Notes: generated from the letters alone by a model not told the origin. 64,000 nt of DNA from Batillaria attramentaria (GCA_018292915.2 JACVVK020000035.1:2637001-2701000), one strand, 5' to 3'. Numbered from the stretch's first letter, positions 40,985 through 53,271 are shown. A program made the numbers and translations.

Positions 40985-41545
40985 ATGCATTTAACGGAAG
41001 CACAAACAAACCTTGGGGAGAAAAGTTTATGTGCCAGTTTTCACACAACAAATTTATAATGCACTTATGCCAATAAACTAACTCACGCGAGATTTTGTTT
41101 ACCAGCAAACCTGCGAAAACAGAGTTGCAATGGTCCAAGCTGGTGTTTATATTTTGTTTACTGATGGACATCTGCATTCTGGAACTAATATATGTGTACC
41201 AGCCAGCGCGCAACTTGTGGTCTGCAAGTTCTCTCCGCCTGCGGCTCCGTTCGGCTGACGACCCCTGTAAGAAGAGGCATGGTGCACGGTCCTTCAAAAA
41301 TGCAGCGCCGAAATTGTGGAGCTCTCTCCCTGAGACAGTGAAGGAGGCAGTCAGCATTACCGCATTCCGGAAACGCCTGAAGACTCATCTCTTTAGTGCC
41401 TCACGCCAGTAACCATCTGCAGTTTTGTTGTTTGTTTGTTTGTTTTTTGCCCACTGTCTTTCCTTTCAAAACCTCTCCCTCAGCGCCGTGAGCACTCAGT
41501 AAGGGTGGAGCCGTGCGCTAAGTCATCATCATCATCATCATTTAT
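40985..41545 (+). pseudogene. 5'-inverted fragment of a non-LTR retrotransposon
   Basis: The plus strand 41165-41412 encodes the C-terminal tail typical of LINE reverse transcriptases: YQPARNLWSASSLRLRL, then KRHGARSFKNAAPKLWSSLP, then FRKRLKTHLF. The minus strand 41083-41141 encodes SLDHCNSVFAGL, a motif normally upstream on the same strand. A 3' UTR follows, with AGCACTCAGTAAGG and a TCA-repeat tail at 41524-41541. The reversed order fits 5' inversion by twin priming. Confidence 0.75.
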
Positions 41546-42482
41546 ACTCTACTGGGTGCATGCAAACACTGTGATGCAAGCATAAGATGTCAAGGTGAAG
41601 TCCCCCCCCCCAAAAAAAAAAAAAAAATTAAAAAAAAATCACTTCAGCAATCTTCTTTTTCATATCACATTCTGCCTGTTCAGTTCTGATGCTGCTGTGG
41701 ACACAACCGTCAGTTACGTCTATTTACAGAATCATCAGGCTAGCAAAACGCCCGGCTAGGGTGATGGGATTTACAAAACAGACGTGTTTCACCTATTTCC
41801 CTCAGGAACAGCATGAAAGTTTAATGAGCACTTTACGGGAGATGAGTCATCCATTATCGGACAGTATAAAATGGGTGAGCACAGGAGGAATCCGCTCCAA
41901 TCGGTAACGTAGCTAGGCGGCCTACTGACACTCACAACGAGTGTATGTCACAATAACATTGACACCTGTGTGTGCTGCGTTTTGGACAAATGCCCCTGCG
42001 ATACTGCCTCATGACCAGTCAACACCTACTCCAAGACTGCCTACCCGCTCCATGATGTTGCCAGGAGAGTAGCTTGGCCGGAGGACACTACACTGAGAGA
42101 AAAATGCGGAGACCTGGAGGCTGCAGATGACTATAACATTCATCGGATGACTATAGCATTCATCGGATGACGATAACATTCATCAAAGGCCTATAATCGG
42201 AGGCCTGTGACATTCATCAGGGGACTATAACGTTCATCAGGGGACTATAACAGCCACCTGAGGACTATAACATTCAGAGGACTATAACATTCATCCGTGG
42301 ACTATAGCATTCGTCAGAGGACTACAGCGTTCATCAGAGGACTACAACATTCATCAGGGGACCACAACATTCATCAGAGGACAACAACATTCATCAGATG
42401 ACTATAACATTCATCAGAGCTACAGGCGTCACCATCTAGCGTTCCACGACGACGAAGAAACAGCAAGTTCTTCAACCCCAGC
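41546..42482 (+). other. Upstream region of the Cys-loop gene
   Basis: No other gene seen. An A-rich run lies at 41605-41640. The 42123-42425 part is a minisatellite that ends about 60 bases before the start codon, so it may be in the 5' leader. Confidence 0.5.
42123..42425 (+). repeat. ~22-bp degenerate minisatellite upstream of the Cys-loop start codon
   Basis: About 14 units of the type GGACTATAACATTCATCAGA, with many single changes and some short units. Confidence 0.85.
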
Positions 42483-43713
42483 ATGGAAACGTACGCTACG
42501 ATATGGATCTCAGCTGCAATGGTCTCCGTCATTTTGACTGTCAACTTCAGCAGGGAAGGCTGCAGTATGTGCTGTGAAGCGGCAGATGCTCTCCCGCCCT
42601 CCAGGCTTGGCTACTACGAACTGCGCAGATTCATCCTGAACCACAACATTGTGGAAGGGAAAATTCCGCCTAAAATCATCCCTATCCGAAACAAAAACTT
42701 CACCGATGCCATCAAAGTCGATTTGGCGTTGTACCCCGTGGAAATCATGTCTTTGGATGCAACTGAGCAAGTGATGAGCGTGACAAGTTACCTGGTCGTA
42801 ATGTGGGAAGATCCGCAGCTAACTTGGAATCCTGAAGATCATGACAACGTGGAGATGGTCGAGCTAAAGGCTTCAGATATATGGCTCCCAACACTGTCCA
42901 TTGTCAACATGGTCGGGAAGAAGGAAATCCTTCAGGATCACAAAGATGGATCTGTGAACTTGTACTCCGATGGACACGTAATTCTGTCGACCTCTGTGCA
43001 GCTGATGACCGCCTGTAAAATGGACTTGATGTACTTCCCGTTTGATGAGCAGGACTGTGACATCATCTTCTACACTTTGTCAGAGACTCCAGTTGCCATC
43101 CACCAACTTGACGTGCCTCTTGAAACATCGCTGCAGCAGTATGGGGCAGGTGGGGAGTGGACTCTTACAAACGTGAAGTGGACACCATTGTACGACATTT
43201 TTAACGTCCGCTACACGAGCTCAGTGCGTGGACAGTTTACACTGACCCTGAAGCGCAAGACAACCTTCTACACAGCCACCATCATAGGCCCCATGATCCT
43301 GTTCACGGTGATGAATTGTCTGGTGTTTATCATCCCACTGGAGTCTGGTGAAAAGATTTCTTTTCTCATCTCCATTTTCATCTCCAACACTGTCTTCTCC
43401 AGCTACGTCAACGGAATCATGCCTCGAGGACTGGGAGCTAAGGTTGGTGAAACTACTACTACTACTACTAATGAATCATGCTTCTATATTGCAAATTCTC
43501 ACAAAGTGACTCAATGCGCATGTGACTCCCGCATCCATACCGACAAATAATGTCAGTAACACACACACACAGGGCACGGAATCATGCCTCGAGAACTGGG
43601 AGGTAAGGTTGGTGATAATAATAATAATAAATCGTGCTTACGTAGCTCAAATTCTCACAAAGTGACTCAATGCACATATACTCTCGCATTTCATACCAAC
43701 ACTGAGATATGAA

Positions 43714-43775
<62 letters not shown>

Positions 43776-45251
43776 TGACCATTCTAGAATTGTAAAATAA
43801 CGAAATTGTAAAATAAATATCTACTGCAAGCGCAGCTGTCTAACTGATCACATCTTGCGGCGTGGGACTTTAAACTCAACTAAGACCGTGTAATTGAATT
43901 TTTGATGAACTGTTGTTAGGCCGGGAACCCAAAGAAAACTAGAACTGTCAGTTTCCTGTCTGAACCACTGAACCAGCATCTTTAAGCCGCATAGTTAAAC
44001 ATCGGGGGGGGGGGGGGGGGGGGCGTTAATCAAAATGGACGGCCTTTGCCCGTTGCTATGCCACAGTTTCGGTGACGACTGCTCCCATTTAAACTCGTTA
44101 TTTTCAAAACGAGCATATACACGTCTTTAGTTAGTCGGTTTCTGGCTGGTAAACGGCCCATTTCAATCGTACTAACCGACAGCTGAAAATTTAAAGCGGT
44201 TTTTTCCCCTGGTGCTGTGGCGTCTTGTTATGAATTTGGAAAACAACAACAACAAACAACGCGATGCTACGGCGTGGGAACACGCTGGCTGACGGTGCAA
44301 TAATGTGGAGCGGTACTAGATAACACCGGAACTGAAACGCCCGTCCGTTCTGTTTCACCCCCCGTGAACATGGCAACAGTGCCGCCTCTTCTTTTATCGT
44401 GTGTTGTTTATTTTCCAGGTCCCTCTTTTTGGATGGTCTACGTGTTGGGCATTTTGATGGTGTTGTTTATGTTCCAGGTCCCTTCTTGAAGTTCTTGATG
44501 GTCTGTGTGTTAGGCGTGTGGATGATGTGTTGTTTATGTTCCAGGTCCCTGCTTGACGTTCTTGATGGTCTGTGTGTTAGGCGTGTGGATCATGTGTTGT
44601 TTATTTTCCAGGTACCTCTCTTGATGGTCTACGTGTTGGGCATTTTGACGATGTTTATTTTCCAGGTCCCTTCTTGAAGTTCTACGTGTTAGGCGTGTGG
44701 ATGATGTGTTGTTTATTTTCCAGGTACCTCTCTTGATGGTCTACGTGCTAGGCATGTGGATGATGAGCCTTGCCAATTTTCTTGCGACTGTCGTCGTGAT
44801 GAGGAAATTCCACCGTGAGCAGAAAGTGGACGCAAGGCAGGACGAACATCAAGAAGGCGGGACGGAAAACAAATCGCCTGCACTCTCTGGCATTCTGGGT
44901 TCCATGCGCTGCGAAAAATGCCAGAGAAACCGCGTGTCTGACTCAGCAGCCTCGATCTTCGACCAAAACCAGCAAGCCTCTTCCGATGACCGTGCAGCCA
45001 GTGTCAAGCCAGAACAACACCAGGACCAGCTTGACGAAATCAAACTACCAGGGGGGACAAAGGTGGCCAAGAGAGACAAGCGTGGAGGACACAACCTGTC
45101 ATTCAGTTTACAAGCGAACGAGAGCAACCAGAGGGCAACCACAAGCTGCCTGACAGCCAAGCAGCTTGACCACATCTTTCTAGTGATAAGTCTGATGATT
45201 GTCACTGCTGCCATAGTCGGTTTGTGTACGGTAATGGTCAAGGGACAGTAA
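42483..45251 (+). CDS. Orphan nicotinic-type Cys-loop ligand-gated channel subunit (2 coding exons)
   Basis: This is a pentameric ligand-gated ion channel subunit of the plasma membrane. Exon 1 is 42483-43442 and exon 2 is 44724-45251, phase 0, 495 aa. A signal peptide covers about 1-20. The extracellular domain has the Cys loop C178-C192 enclosing FPFDEQ, typical of the nicotinic branch. M1 is about 262-285, M2 289-311 (starts GEKIS, Glu at -1', suggesting cation passage), M3 321-345 and M4 468-490, with a Ser/Gln/Lys-rich cytosolic loop between M3 and M4. There is no vicinal Cys pair in loop C, so it is not a classical alpha subunit. The 9' position is Ile rather than Leu, and 20' is Gly rather than the Glu of alpha7. 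The extracellular domain and M1-M2 lie in a single exon, which hints at a retro-copied ancestor. Mollusc genomes are known for many divergent members; ligand unknown. Confidence 0.88.
43714..43773 (+). repeat. (CA)n microsatellite in the Cys-loop intron
   Basis: 60 bases of CA. Upstream, 43575-43700 repeats with changes the exon-1 donor region at 43415-43550 (GGAATCATGCCTCGAG, then TAAGGTTGGTGA), so the donor is duplicated too. Confidence 0.85.
44402..44740 (+). repeat. Tandem array carrying six copies of the Cys-loop exon-2 splice acceptor
   Basis: TTGTTTATTTTCCAGGT-type acceptors put exon-like starts at 44419, 44478, 44545, 44612, 44666 and 44724. Units are 54-67 bases and each includes the start of the M3 coding sequence (CTTGATGGTCTACGTG and variants). 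Only the last continues into an open frame through M3 and M4. All six read AG|GT at the junction. Confidence 0.93.
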
Positions 45252-45261
45252 GGGTGGGTGG

Positions 45262-45345
45262 ATGCTTGGGCGTTTAACGTCCTTTTCTACCACATACGGG
45301 TGATGTCAAAGACGGGGCAACGACGAAAACGTCAGCATAAATATT
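45262..45345 (-). repeat. SINE family B, body part
   Basis: Matches 20318-20395 (TTTAACGTCCTTTTC, GATGTCAAAGACGGGGCAAC). It starts 11 bases after the Cys-loop stop codon. Confidence 0.65.
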
Positions 45346-45663
45346 TCAAGGGACAGTAAGTCAGTGAAGAGACATATAATTATGGGAAGTGAGATAAAAA
45401 CAAAACAAAAAAACAAACAAAAAAAACAAAAAAAAAACAAAGGCACTTCACTTTCGGAAATGTGCGAGACTACGGTGCTTCTGACTTAATTCCTCCTCAA
45501 ATAACGCTTTGCTGTCCAAATGACCGATTTTATTCCTTCATTTAATCCAAGTGAAAACGTGACTGGATAAATTTTGTTTAGCAGACGGACGGACTGAGTA
45601 AGTCAGCATTTGAAACTGTAATTTTCTGGGAAGCGCAGAATCAGGAGTTCTAAATTTGACATT

Positions 45664-45775
45664 ACAGAGGCCGCGAGCGGCTAACGCGCTGCGATCAGGT
45701 AATGGTACCCCGGATGTGCCTAATTTACATGTAAACGGGTTATGCTGCTCAGCGACGTTCTCCCTACTAACATGC
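45664..45775. mobile_element. Half copy of the hairpin MITE
   Basis: Matches the core and right arm of 35103-35307 (GCTAACGCGCTGCGAT, AATTTACATGTAAACGGGTT). The left arm is missing. Confidence 0.75.
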
Positions 45776-46054
45776 CTCATTACGTCAAGTTAGTCTGGGG
45801 AACAGATCTACTGTCACGTAACGAGAGACACTACGTATCTGTAAATATCAGCCCTTTGCATCTGTGTTACTTTGTATAGCATTTACGTTACATGATTCTT
45901 GTCTGTCATGCGGGTTGTGTGTATTTCATGTCTATTTTCCCTTTTTGTCCCGGCCGGCCACATACACGTTTTCCGGGGAAAAAATTGATGCCACAGAGGA
46001 GAGGACAAATCATCCCACGTGACTGACTGGAACACAAAATCACGTATCATTGTC

Positions 46055-46425
46055 AAGATAACTTTGCATGTGACCCGTGGTTGGTTAACTCTTCTGTCAG
46101 CCTCTTGGTTATTCGCCACTCATTAACGATGTGGATTTTCTTTGTCCGAGGCTTTAGATGTGGCTTATTTCTGAAAATCATCCATTGACGAACTTCACTG
46201 GTAAAGCTGTTTCTGCTGTCTTTGCCCTTTGAAAATGTCATCCTCCCTGCTTTGTGTACATCCAGTGTAGTTGTTGAGTAACAAGCCCCCCCCCCCCCTC
46301 CCCCCATTTCTCACTCAAAAGCTGCCAGAACTTGTTCTGTGGTTTGTGTCTTTCTGGTGACCATGCAGCTGACTTCTTCAACACTGTACAACACGCAAAC
46401 TTTTATCACAAAGAACGTCTGAAGT
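46055..46425 (+). repeat. Direct repeat flanking the Cys-loop gene, right copy
   Basis: Diverged match to 39785-40222, same orientation. A poly-C run at 46286-46307 replaces the AATAAA-bearing stretch of the left copy. Confidence 0.75.
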
Positions 46426-46439
46426 TTCTGACTGACCAT

Positions 46440-46445
46440 TTTATT
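46440..46445 (-). terminator. Candidate polyadenylation signal of CDC25
   Basis: The reverse complement reads AATAAA, 860 bases past the CDC25 stop, just beyond the right direct repeat. Motif evidence only. Confidence 0.3.
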
Positions 46446-46658
46446 TCAAATGAGTTCTTGGTACACTTTTCAAGCGAGTTATATACATCTGACCTCAGTT
46501 AAAATACGCCTACAGCAGACATACTATTTCACAAAACTTGTCTCTCCACAGCTACTGGAAATATATTAAAGGCATTATACATGTACAATTCTTTCTATCC
46601 CATTCCCCATGCACTAGACCAGACAAATTTTCTTCACTTTCCATAGCAATTCGCAGGA

Positions 46659-47206
46659 CTTAAAATGGTCGTGACCCCAATGGAGGAAAACTGCGTAGCT
46701 GTTAGTGACAAAGTGACGCCATGAGCGTACGCCTGATGCGTTATACTAGGTGACCCCAATCGAGGAAAACTGCGTAGCTTTTCGTGACAAAGTGACAACG
46801 CCATGAGCGTACGCCTGATGCGTTATACTAGGTGACCCCAATCGAGGAAAACTGCGTAGCTTTTCGTGACAAAGTGACAACGCCATGAGTGTACGCCTGA
46901 TGTGTTATACTAGGGGTGTCCAGAGACATGCTTCCCCAGAGCATGTCTCTGCCCAGAGTTTAAAAAAAAAGACTGAAGTCTGTGCAATTTGGTGCACAAT
47001 GGCATGATTTTAAGAGCTTCAAAGTAGGAAATAATTGTTTTGGAGGAACATTTTTACAACTTGACTAAATTCTGATAAATCTGGTGTATTTTAGCATGAT
47101 TTTTAGGGCTTCAGAAGAGGAAACACGTTAATGGGGGGGGGGGGGGGACTTTTCAGCCAAAGGTCAAAATCCACCAAAAAGGCAGAAGATTTTAAGCCCG
47201 GAATGT
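46659..47206 (-). repeat. GGGCTTAAAAT-family element with three ~82-bp units
   Basis: The ends are CAGGACTTAAAATGG and AGATTTTAAGCCCGG. GACCCCAATCGAGGAAAAC-type units start at 46673, 46752 and 46834. It probably lies in the CDC25 3' UTR or flank, about 100 bases from the stop codon. Confidence 0.7.
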
Positions 47207-47306
47207 TTTAAGAAAATTCATCAGTCACGGCTTCACTTTTCCCAGCATTTTTCAAGGAATGATCAGTTTTTAAGGCTTGTGTAAACACTCTCATGGCTGA
47301 AGGATG

Positions 47307-50300
47307 TCAGAAAATCAGACTATTGGCATGCTTTTTCAGTTTAATTTCACCATGCCATGTGGTCGCTCGGGATCGGAAGAACTTGAGATCATCTTGGTAG
47401 TTACGATGGTTCATTGGTGTGTATGATCTTGGTTCGCACAGATCCTGTAACGACCGCTCGAAAACCCATCAGTAACTTGATACATTTGCCCAAGTCAATC
47501 CACCTACCACCCCCCCCCCCTCCAAAAAAAAAAAAAAAAAGAAAAAAGAAAGAAAAAGAAGAAACAATAAAAAGAAAAAAAAAGAACCCACCAAACAGCA
47601 GCACCTATAAGAGGAAGCTGTAGTGACTGCAAAGTGGATCAGATCAAACAACCAGAAGAAACAACAACAAAGACAGCAACAAAAAAGACAAAAACGAACA
47701 AAACCCAAAACATCCTACAACTAAAGCTCAGTTGGTATAGGTCGCCCGTTAGGGGGTGCAAATGTATACCAGTCAATTCCGTCGATATTTCGCATGAAGT
47801 AAATTCGTAGAATGAAGTCAGCGGCCACGTGACTTCACCTCGCCAGACCCCGGAGTACATTTGCACCCCCTCACGCGTTGCGGAGATACAGTTGCCTCCG
47901 TTAGTGGACGACTGTTTATGCCGAAATATTAAGTGAATTGACTGGTATACATTTGCACCCTTAACGGGCGAACTATACCAAATAAGCACCAGTAAATGCT
48001 TGTATTTACCCATACCAAGACATAGGTATGCTCCACACCTAACAGCACATAAGTTTTACCTGTTTGTTTTACTCACCGGGTGTTTCTGAAAGAACATCTT
48101 GTATCCACCAGACAGCAGGTAGATCTCCGGGTAACATAAATACGGGTAGCAATGGGAGTTTCTTTCACGGTCAGCGTTCCGAAGTAACCGCATCCTACAA
48201 AAACCAAACAATAAAACCTGACACATTGCAAGTGAATCAGGAACTGTGCAGCTTCGTCTGTACAATTTAACAGCCCTCCCCACACACACACCAAAACCAC
48301 AAGCAAACAAGCAAGCAGGCGGAGGTAACAATTTCGACCCTGGTAATGCTGAGCCTGTAATAATATATTCCGGGACTACCTCTATGGCTTTTTCAGCATA
48401 AGACAAATCAAATCAGCAAGATCAGGATTAAAGTTCTGAGGTGCCAACCCCCAAAAGAGTCTGTCAGTACTATTTCACACAAATATCAGTATTTTTCAGC
48501 ACTTGTCAGTATTCTGCCGTACAAAGAAAATAATATAAACAGAAAGCATGCACATACGCACACACATCTAAAAGTGAAAAATACAAAGCAATTCTAGCTT
48601 GGAGAAAATTACAGAGTTTTAGAGCTGACTATAAGCAGAACTGCCCATTTGTAAATGAACAGCAGTCTTAAACCATATCTGCTCTTACTGGAATGGCACG
48701 CTATGACTTGTGATATCCCAGTCAGAACTAAAAGGTGGTGCACTCACACTAGTTGTCGTTTTCGGTTCATGCACGGCTGTATTTCCTAACGATCCTTTTG
48801 AAATACATGTATTTCAAATTTGTCTCCTCTGTATTTTACACGACCACACCGTATTTCCGTATTTAATTGAGTTATGCGGAAAATACTACGGTCGATCCGT
48901 ACTAATTGGCGCCTATGAAAGTTGCACCTCAACACTATCGAATTGTGACATCACTTGATCTGGGTATTTTAGATTCCTGTAACGCAAGTAGTGTGAAAAT
49001 GACATGACACAGAGACAGACACGATCTGTAAGCATAAGAATGGTCGCATTAGCCCCTACAACACATCTATAAGCATAAGAATGGTCGCATTAGCCCCTAC
49101 ATCACATCTATAAGCATAAGAATGGTCGCATTAGCCCCTACAACACATCTACAAGCATAAGAATGGTCGCATTAGCCCCTACATCACATCTACAAGCATA
49201 AGAATGGTTGCATTAGCCCCTACAACACATCTACAAGCATAAGAATGGTCGCATTAGCCCCTACATCACATCTACAAGCATAAGAATGGTCGTATTAGCC
49301 CCTACAACACATCTATAAGCATAAGAATGGTCGCATTAGCCCCTACATCACATCTATAAGCATAAGAATGGTCGCATTAGCCCCTACAACACATCTACAA
49401 GCATAAGAATGGTTGTATTAGCCCCTACAACACATCTATAAGCATAAGAATGGTCGCATTAGCCCCTACAACACATCTACAAGCATAAGAATGGTCGCAT
49501 TAGCCCCTACAACACATCTACAAGCATAAGAATGGTCGCATTAGCCCCTACAACACATCTGTTACAATTCACCCACATGGTTGGAGCTCGCTGAGATGAG
49601 AACTCGCAGTGGAAGATCAGCACAACCCTGCGATCAGTATCATCCTTCTTCATACGCCAGCCCATGATCTCGTCCACACTGTCACCACAGTACATGTTGG
49701 TCGCACTCTGAAACACGCCAGGTACATGTACCCCTCAAAGTCTGATTTTTTCCATACAGGTCAACGAGAAGAAGGGCCAGTGCAAATATCTGGCCTCATC
49801 TGGGATTCGAACTCATGACCCAAGCATTGAAAGTCTAACGCTCTACCATTCCGCTATCCCGGCTCCCAGAACAAGTGCAGGGATCATTCAGATGAGGAGG
49901 ACTGTTCTTTGTGAACTCGCAAACATTGACCACCTGTCTCTAGTGACTATTTTTTTTTTTTTTGGTAGCAACAGGGGTGGTTGATTCTGACAAGTTTTAC
50001 TGTAGAATAAAACTGACCACTGACTCCAAAACTTAAAAAAAAAAAAAAATCCATAAAAAGATAAATAGAGAGTAACGTGAATTCATGTCAAATTTTGAGT
50101 GCATAAATGACCTTTATGTTCAGCCTAGTGCTTTCGATGGTGCCGACAATCATGGACTATACTGTGCTCACGGTCTGAAGTGAACATTCTTGTCTGGAGG
50201 ACACCACACGGGTTGTTCTTAAACAAGTGGAATCAATTTTCCCACTAGAATATCTGACGACTTTCTTATGTGTACCTACCTTGATATGTCCACCATTGTA

Positions 50301-53205
50301 CTCATACGGATATCTGCAGTCGATGATGACATAGTGGTCAACAGCCTCGCTGAACTCACCATTCAGAAGCTGTGCCAACTAAAATAAAAAGAAAAAAAAA
50401 ATGATGAGTCATCCAACTGCATTCACTAGTATGCCTGGTGCCATTACAGATATTGTGTAGCACAAAGGTCAAACTACCTTTCAAAAGTAGGATGCAAGGC
50501 GGGCACTTTTATTATTTGTTTTTGCTGCCACTACTCTTTGCCAGCTCCGCTGGCATTCCTGCTAGATCATGGGTGGAATCCATGGAGGGCTTGGAAGCTG
50601 GGGCAATTTAAAAAAAAAAAAATCATGATGATGGAGATGAGGATGATGGTGAGATGATGCTATGGAGGTCCATGTGGTTTGGGATTGCCAGACAGGGCCG
50701 CATTCCATGCTTCCTGTCATAAATATCCTGGCGTTAATCAGGCCTGGGGAACTACGGCACTCGTACCTGCGCCAGCCACATCGCAAGATCTGTAGTACCA
50801 AGGGAAGCACCCCCACAGTCGCACCCATGAAGTGGGTGAATCTTGGCTGTGTGGCAACAGCCTCCCCACTGGGCCCATAGCACACCCGTTCTGGGCAGGA
50901 GCCAACCTAGGTAGCAAAAATCTCGCTTGCCTCGGCTGGGACTTGAACCCGGGTCTCCTTGTCCATGGTCTGAAGTGCTAACCACTACACTACGGGGACA
51001 CTTTTCTGGGAAAACTAAGGTGCCAAAGCAGACACAACGGTGCATCTTAAATGTAAAAAGAAGCAGCAAAAGAAATCTTACTGTATCTACAGTTATGTAT
51101 TTGTGGCCTCCATGTCTTCCAGATATACATGGTAGAGCAAATGGCTGCAAATGAAACAGAAACATAACATAGAGAAACACTTCAATATCAGACTGAAAAA
51201 ATATCTTTCATGTGCATGGTGACGCAGCATTATTCTGGCAACACTGGTAAATATATTAGTATAGACGCTTTGTTTTAGATTAGTTTAATGATTGCCATGT
51301 CTCGTACAGTTCAACAACAGACAATCCACTGCTGTCAATCAAAAGGGGCGAGGCCAAAGAATTCAGCCAATCACGTGCCGTGGCATAATGAGCACAACAC
51401 ATCGTATAATCTGGCAAACTATCTTGCCACACGCTACAAAGATGGAAACACATGCAGTTTGATTTGACTGAAATGTGTAAGCAGTAAGTCCACTGACGTC
51501 ATTTGAGGAAAAACACCATTACATCAATCGCTTTCATCTTCTAATCACCCCCTTTTCCATACATTGATGTCACGGATGTACTTTGTTGCCATGGACGTAA
51601 TTTGTTTTGCCAATATACAACAGAGTAAAGGGTCAGGGCTTTGGCCTCCAGACTTGACGAGTGGAGTCGTCTATTCTTTTAAGGTTACCTTCAGTCTATC
51701 TGGTATGTGATTTACACCACCTGTACCCAACTACGTTCTCACTGTACACTACACTGTATCAACATTCTTGTTTTCTTTGATGTGCATATTCTATTCCTAT
51801 GTATAACTCCCAAAAAGAAAAAAGAAAAAAAAAGGAAAGAAACAAACACTTCCTCACCTATAAAACTATTTGTAGAACATACTTTTCATGTGAACAATAA
51901 TAAAAACCAAAAAACACAAGATGTATGTAGAGACAAGGAGTAACTGAAGTCATCATGTTTACTGACAACTATGATTTCCATACCACTGTACCGTCTCCGA
52001 TCACAGCGCGAGTGTTGAGTCTCTCCACAGCCGACTTGATCCGGCACTCGTGGTCTGATGGGTAATCATCTATGTCAATCTCTGGAACCTTCTCGTGGTC
52101 AGTAGTCAAGAAGGGGTTAGCGAAGGACCCAGTGGGCTGCGAGGGCCCTTCAAAAAGTTCTGAATCCTGCCGCATGGCTAGTTTTTTGAATGGCACATTC
52201 ATGACAACAGACACCGAGTCATCGAGGTTGACACCATCTGAGTTATCAGGATCTGCTGTTTGTTCTGTATCTGATGATGCATCATCCTGAAAAGAAAGAA
52301 AGGAAAAAACCTAGAGCGATAATGACACAGTTTGGGAAGAAAAAAGTAAATGCGACGACACAGAAAAGCTGTGTTTTTGAAGCGCAAATTTCTTTGATGA
52401 GAGTGATGATGACATTTTTTTTATTAACCTTCGGACGACGTTGTGGGTAAAAAGTTGCACATACATTGCTTTAGATGAACGTATCTCGGTCAATATTTAT
52501 GTCACACCTTTGAAATTTCATGACTTTGTCAATAAATGGCAATGTAGAAGAAGAACCAGATTCCCTAGGACTTAAATCAATCGGCTGGTATCGTAAAAAT
52601 GTGCAACGGCGACCATTTTAACGAATATTAACTGCTTTACCTTCTGTATGCTTGAGGCGTGTTCCTCACTTTTTAAACTCTCCAGTCTGCTGCTGGCTTC
52701 ATCGTCCGACTCAATGGAGACAGACTCACACCCTGATTCCTGTCAAAACCCACAAAGAAAAGTTGAAAAAGTATTCATCAGAGTATTTCTTTTATCAAAC
52801 TTGGCCGTACCACTTTTGCGTCACAATCATGACAGGAGCAAAATGTATAAAACGGCAACAAACACGAGTTTCCTGATTCCTGTCAAAACCAACAAAGAAA
52901 AGTTGAAAAAGTATTCATCAGAGTATTTCTTTTATCAAACTTGGCCGTACCACTTTTGCGTCACAATCATGACAGGAGCAAAATGTATAAAACGGCAACA
53001 AACACGAGTTACAAACGCAATTCCAAAGCGATGTGTACATGGCTTTTTTTGTCAAACCCTGCTGGTGGGCAGAGACGATTCGTGAGCTATGTTTGGTTTG
53101 ATATGCAGTAGGCACTGGTAACCAAGCAGCACATGCTGCATGTCAAACCACCCCTCCCCATCAATGGCCTTTAACCATTCGCTAAAATACTACACACACA
53201 CGAGC

Positions 53206-53271
<66 letters not shown>

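Noticed and set aside
48437..48929. Possible further transposon with GAGGTGCCAAC...GTTGCACCTC ends
   Set aside because: The inverted match is short and no target duplication fits. Some internal similarity to 14435-15670, but not enough to call.
49030..49560. CRISPR-like regular repeats
   Set aside because: The units are joined head to tail with no spacers and the host is an animal; it is a minisatellite.
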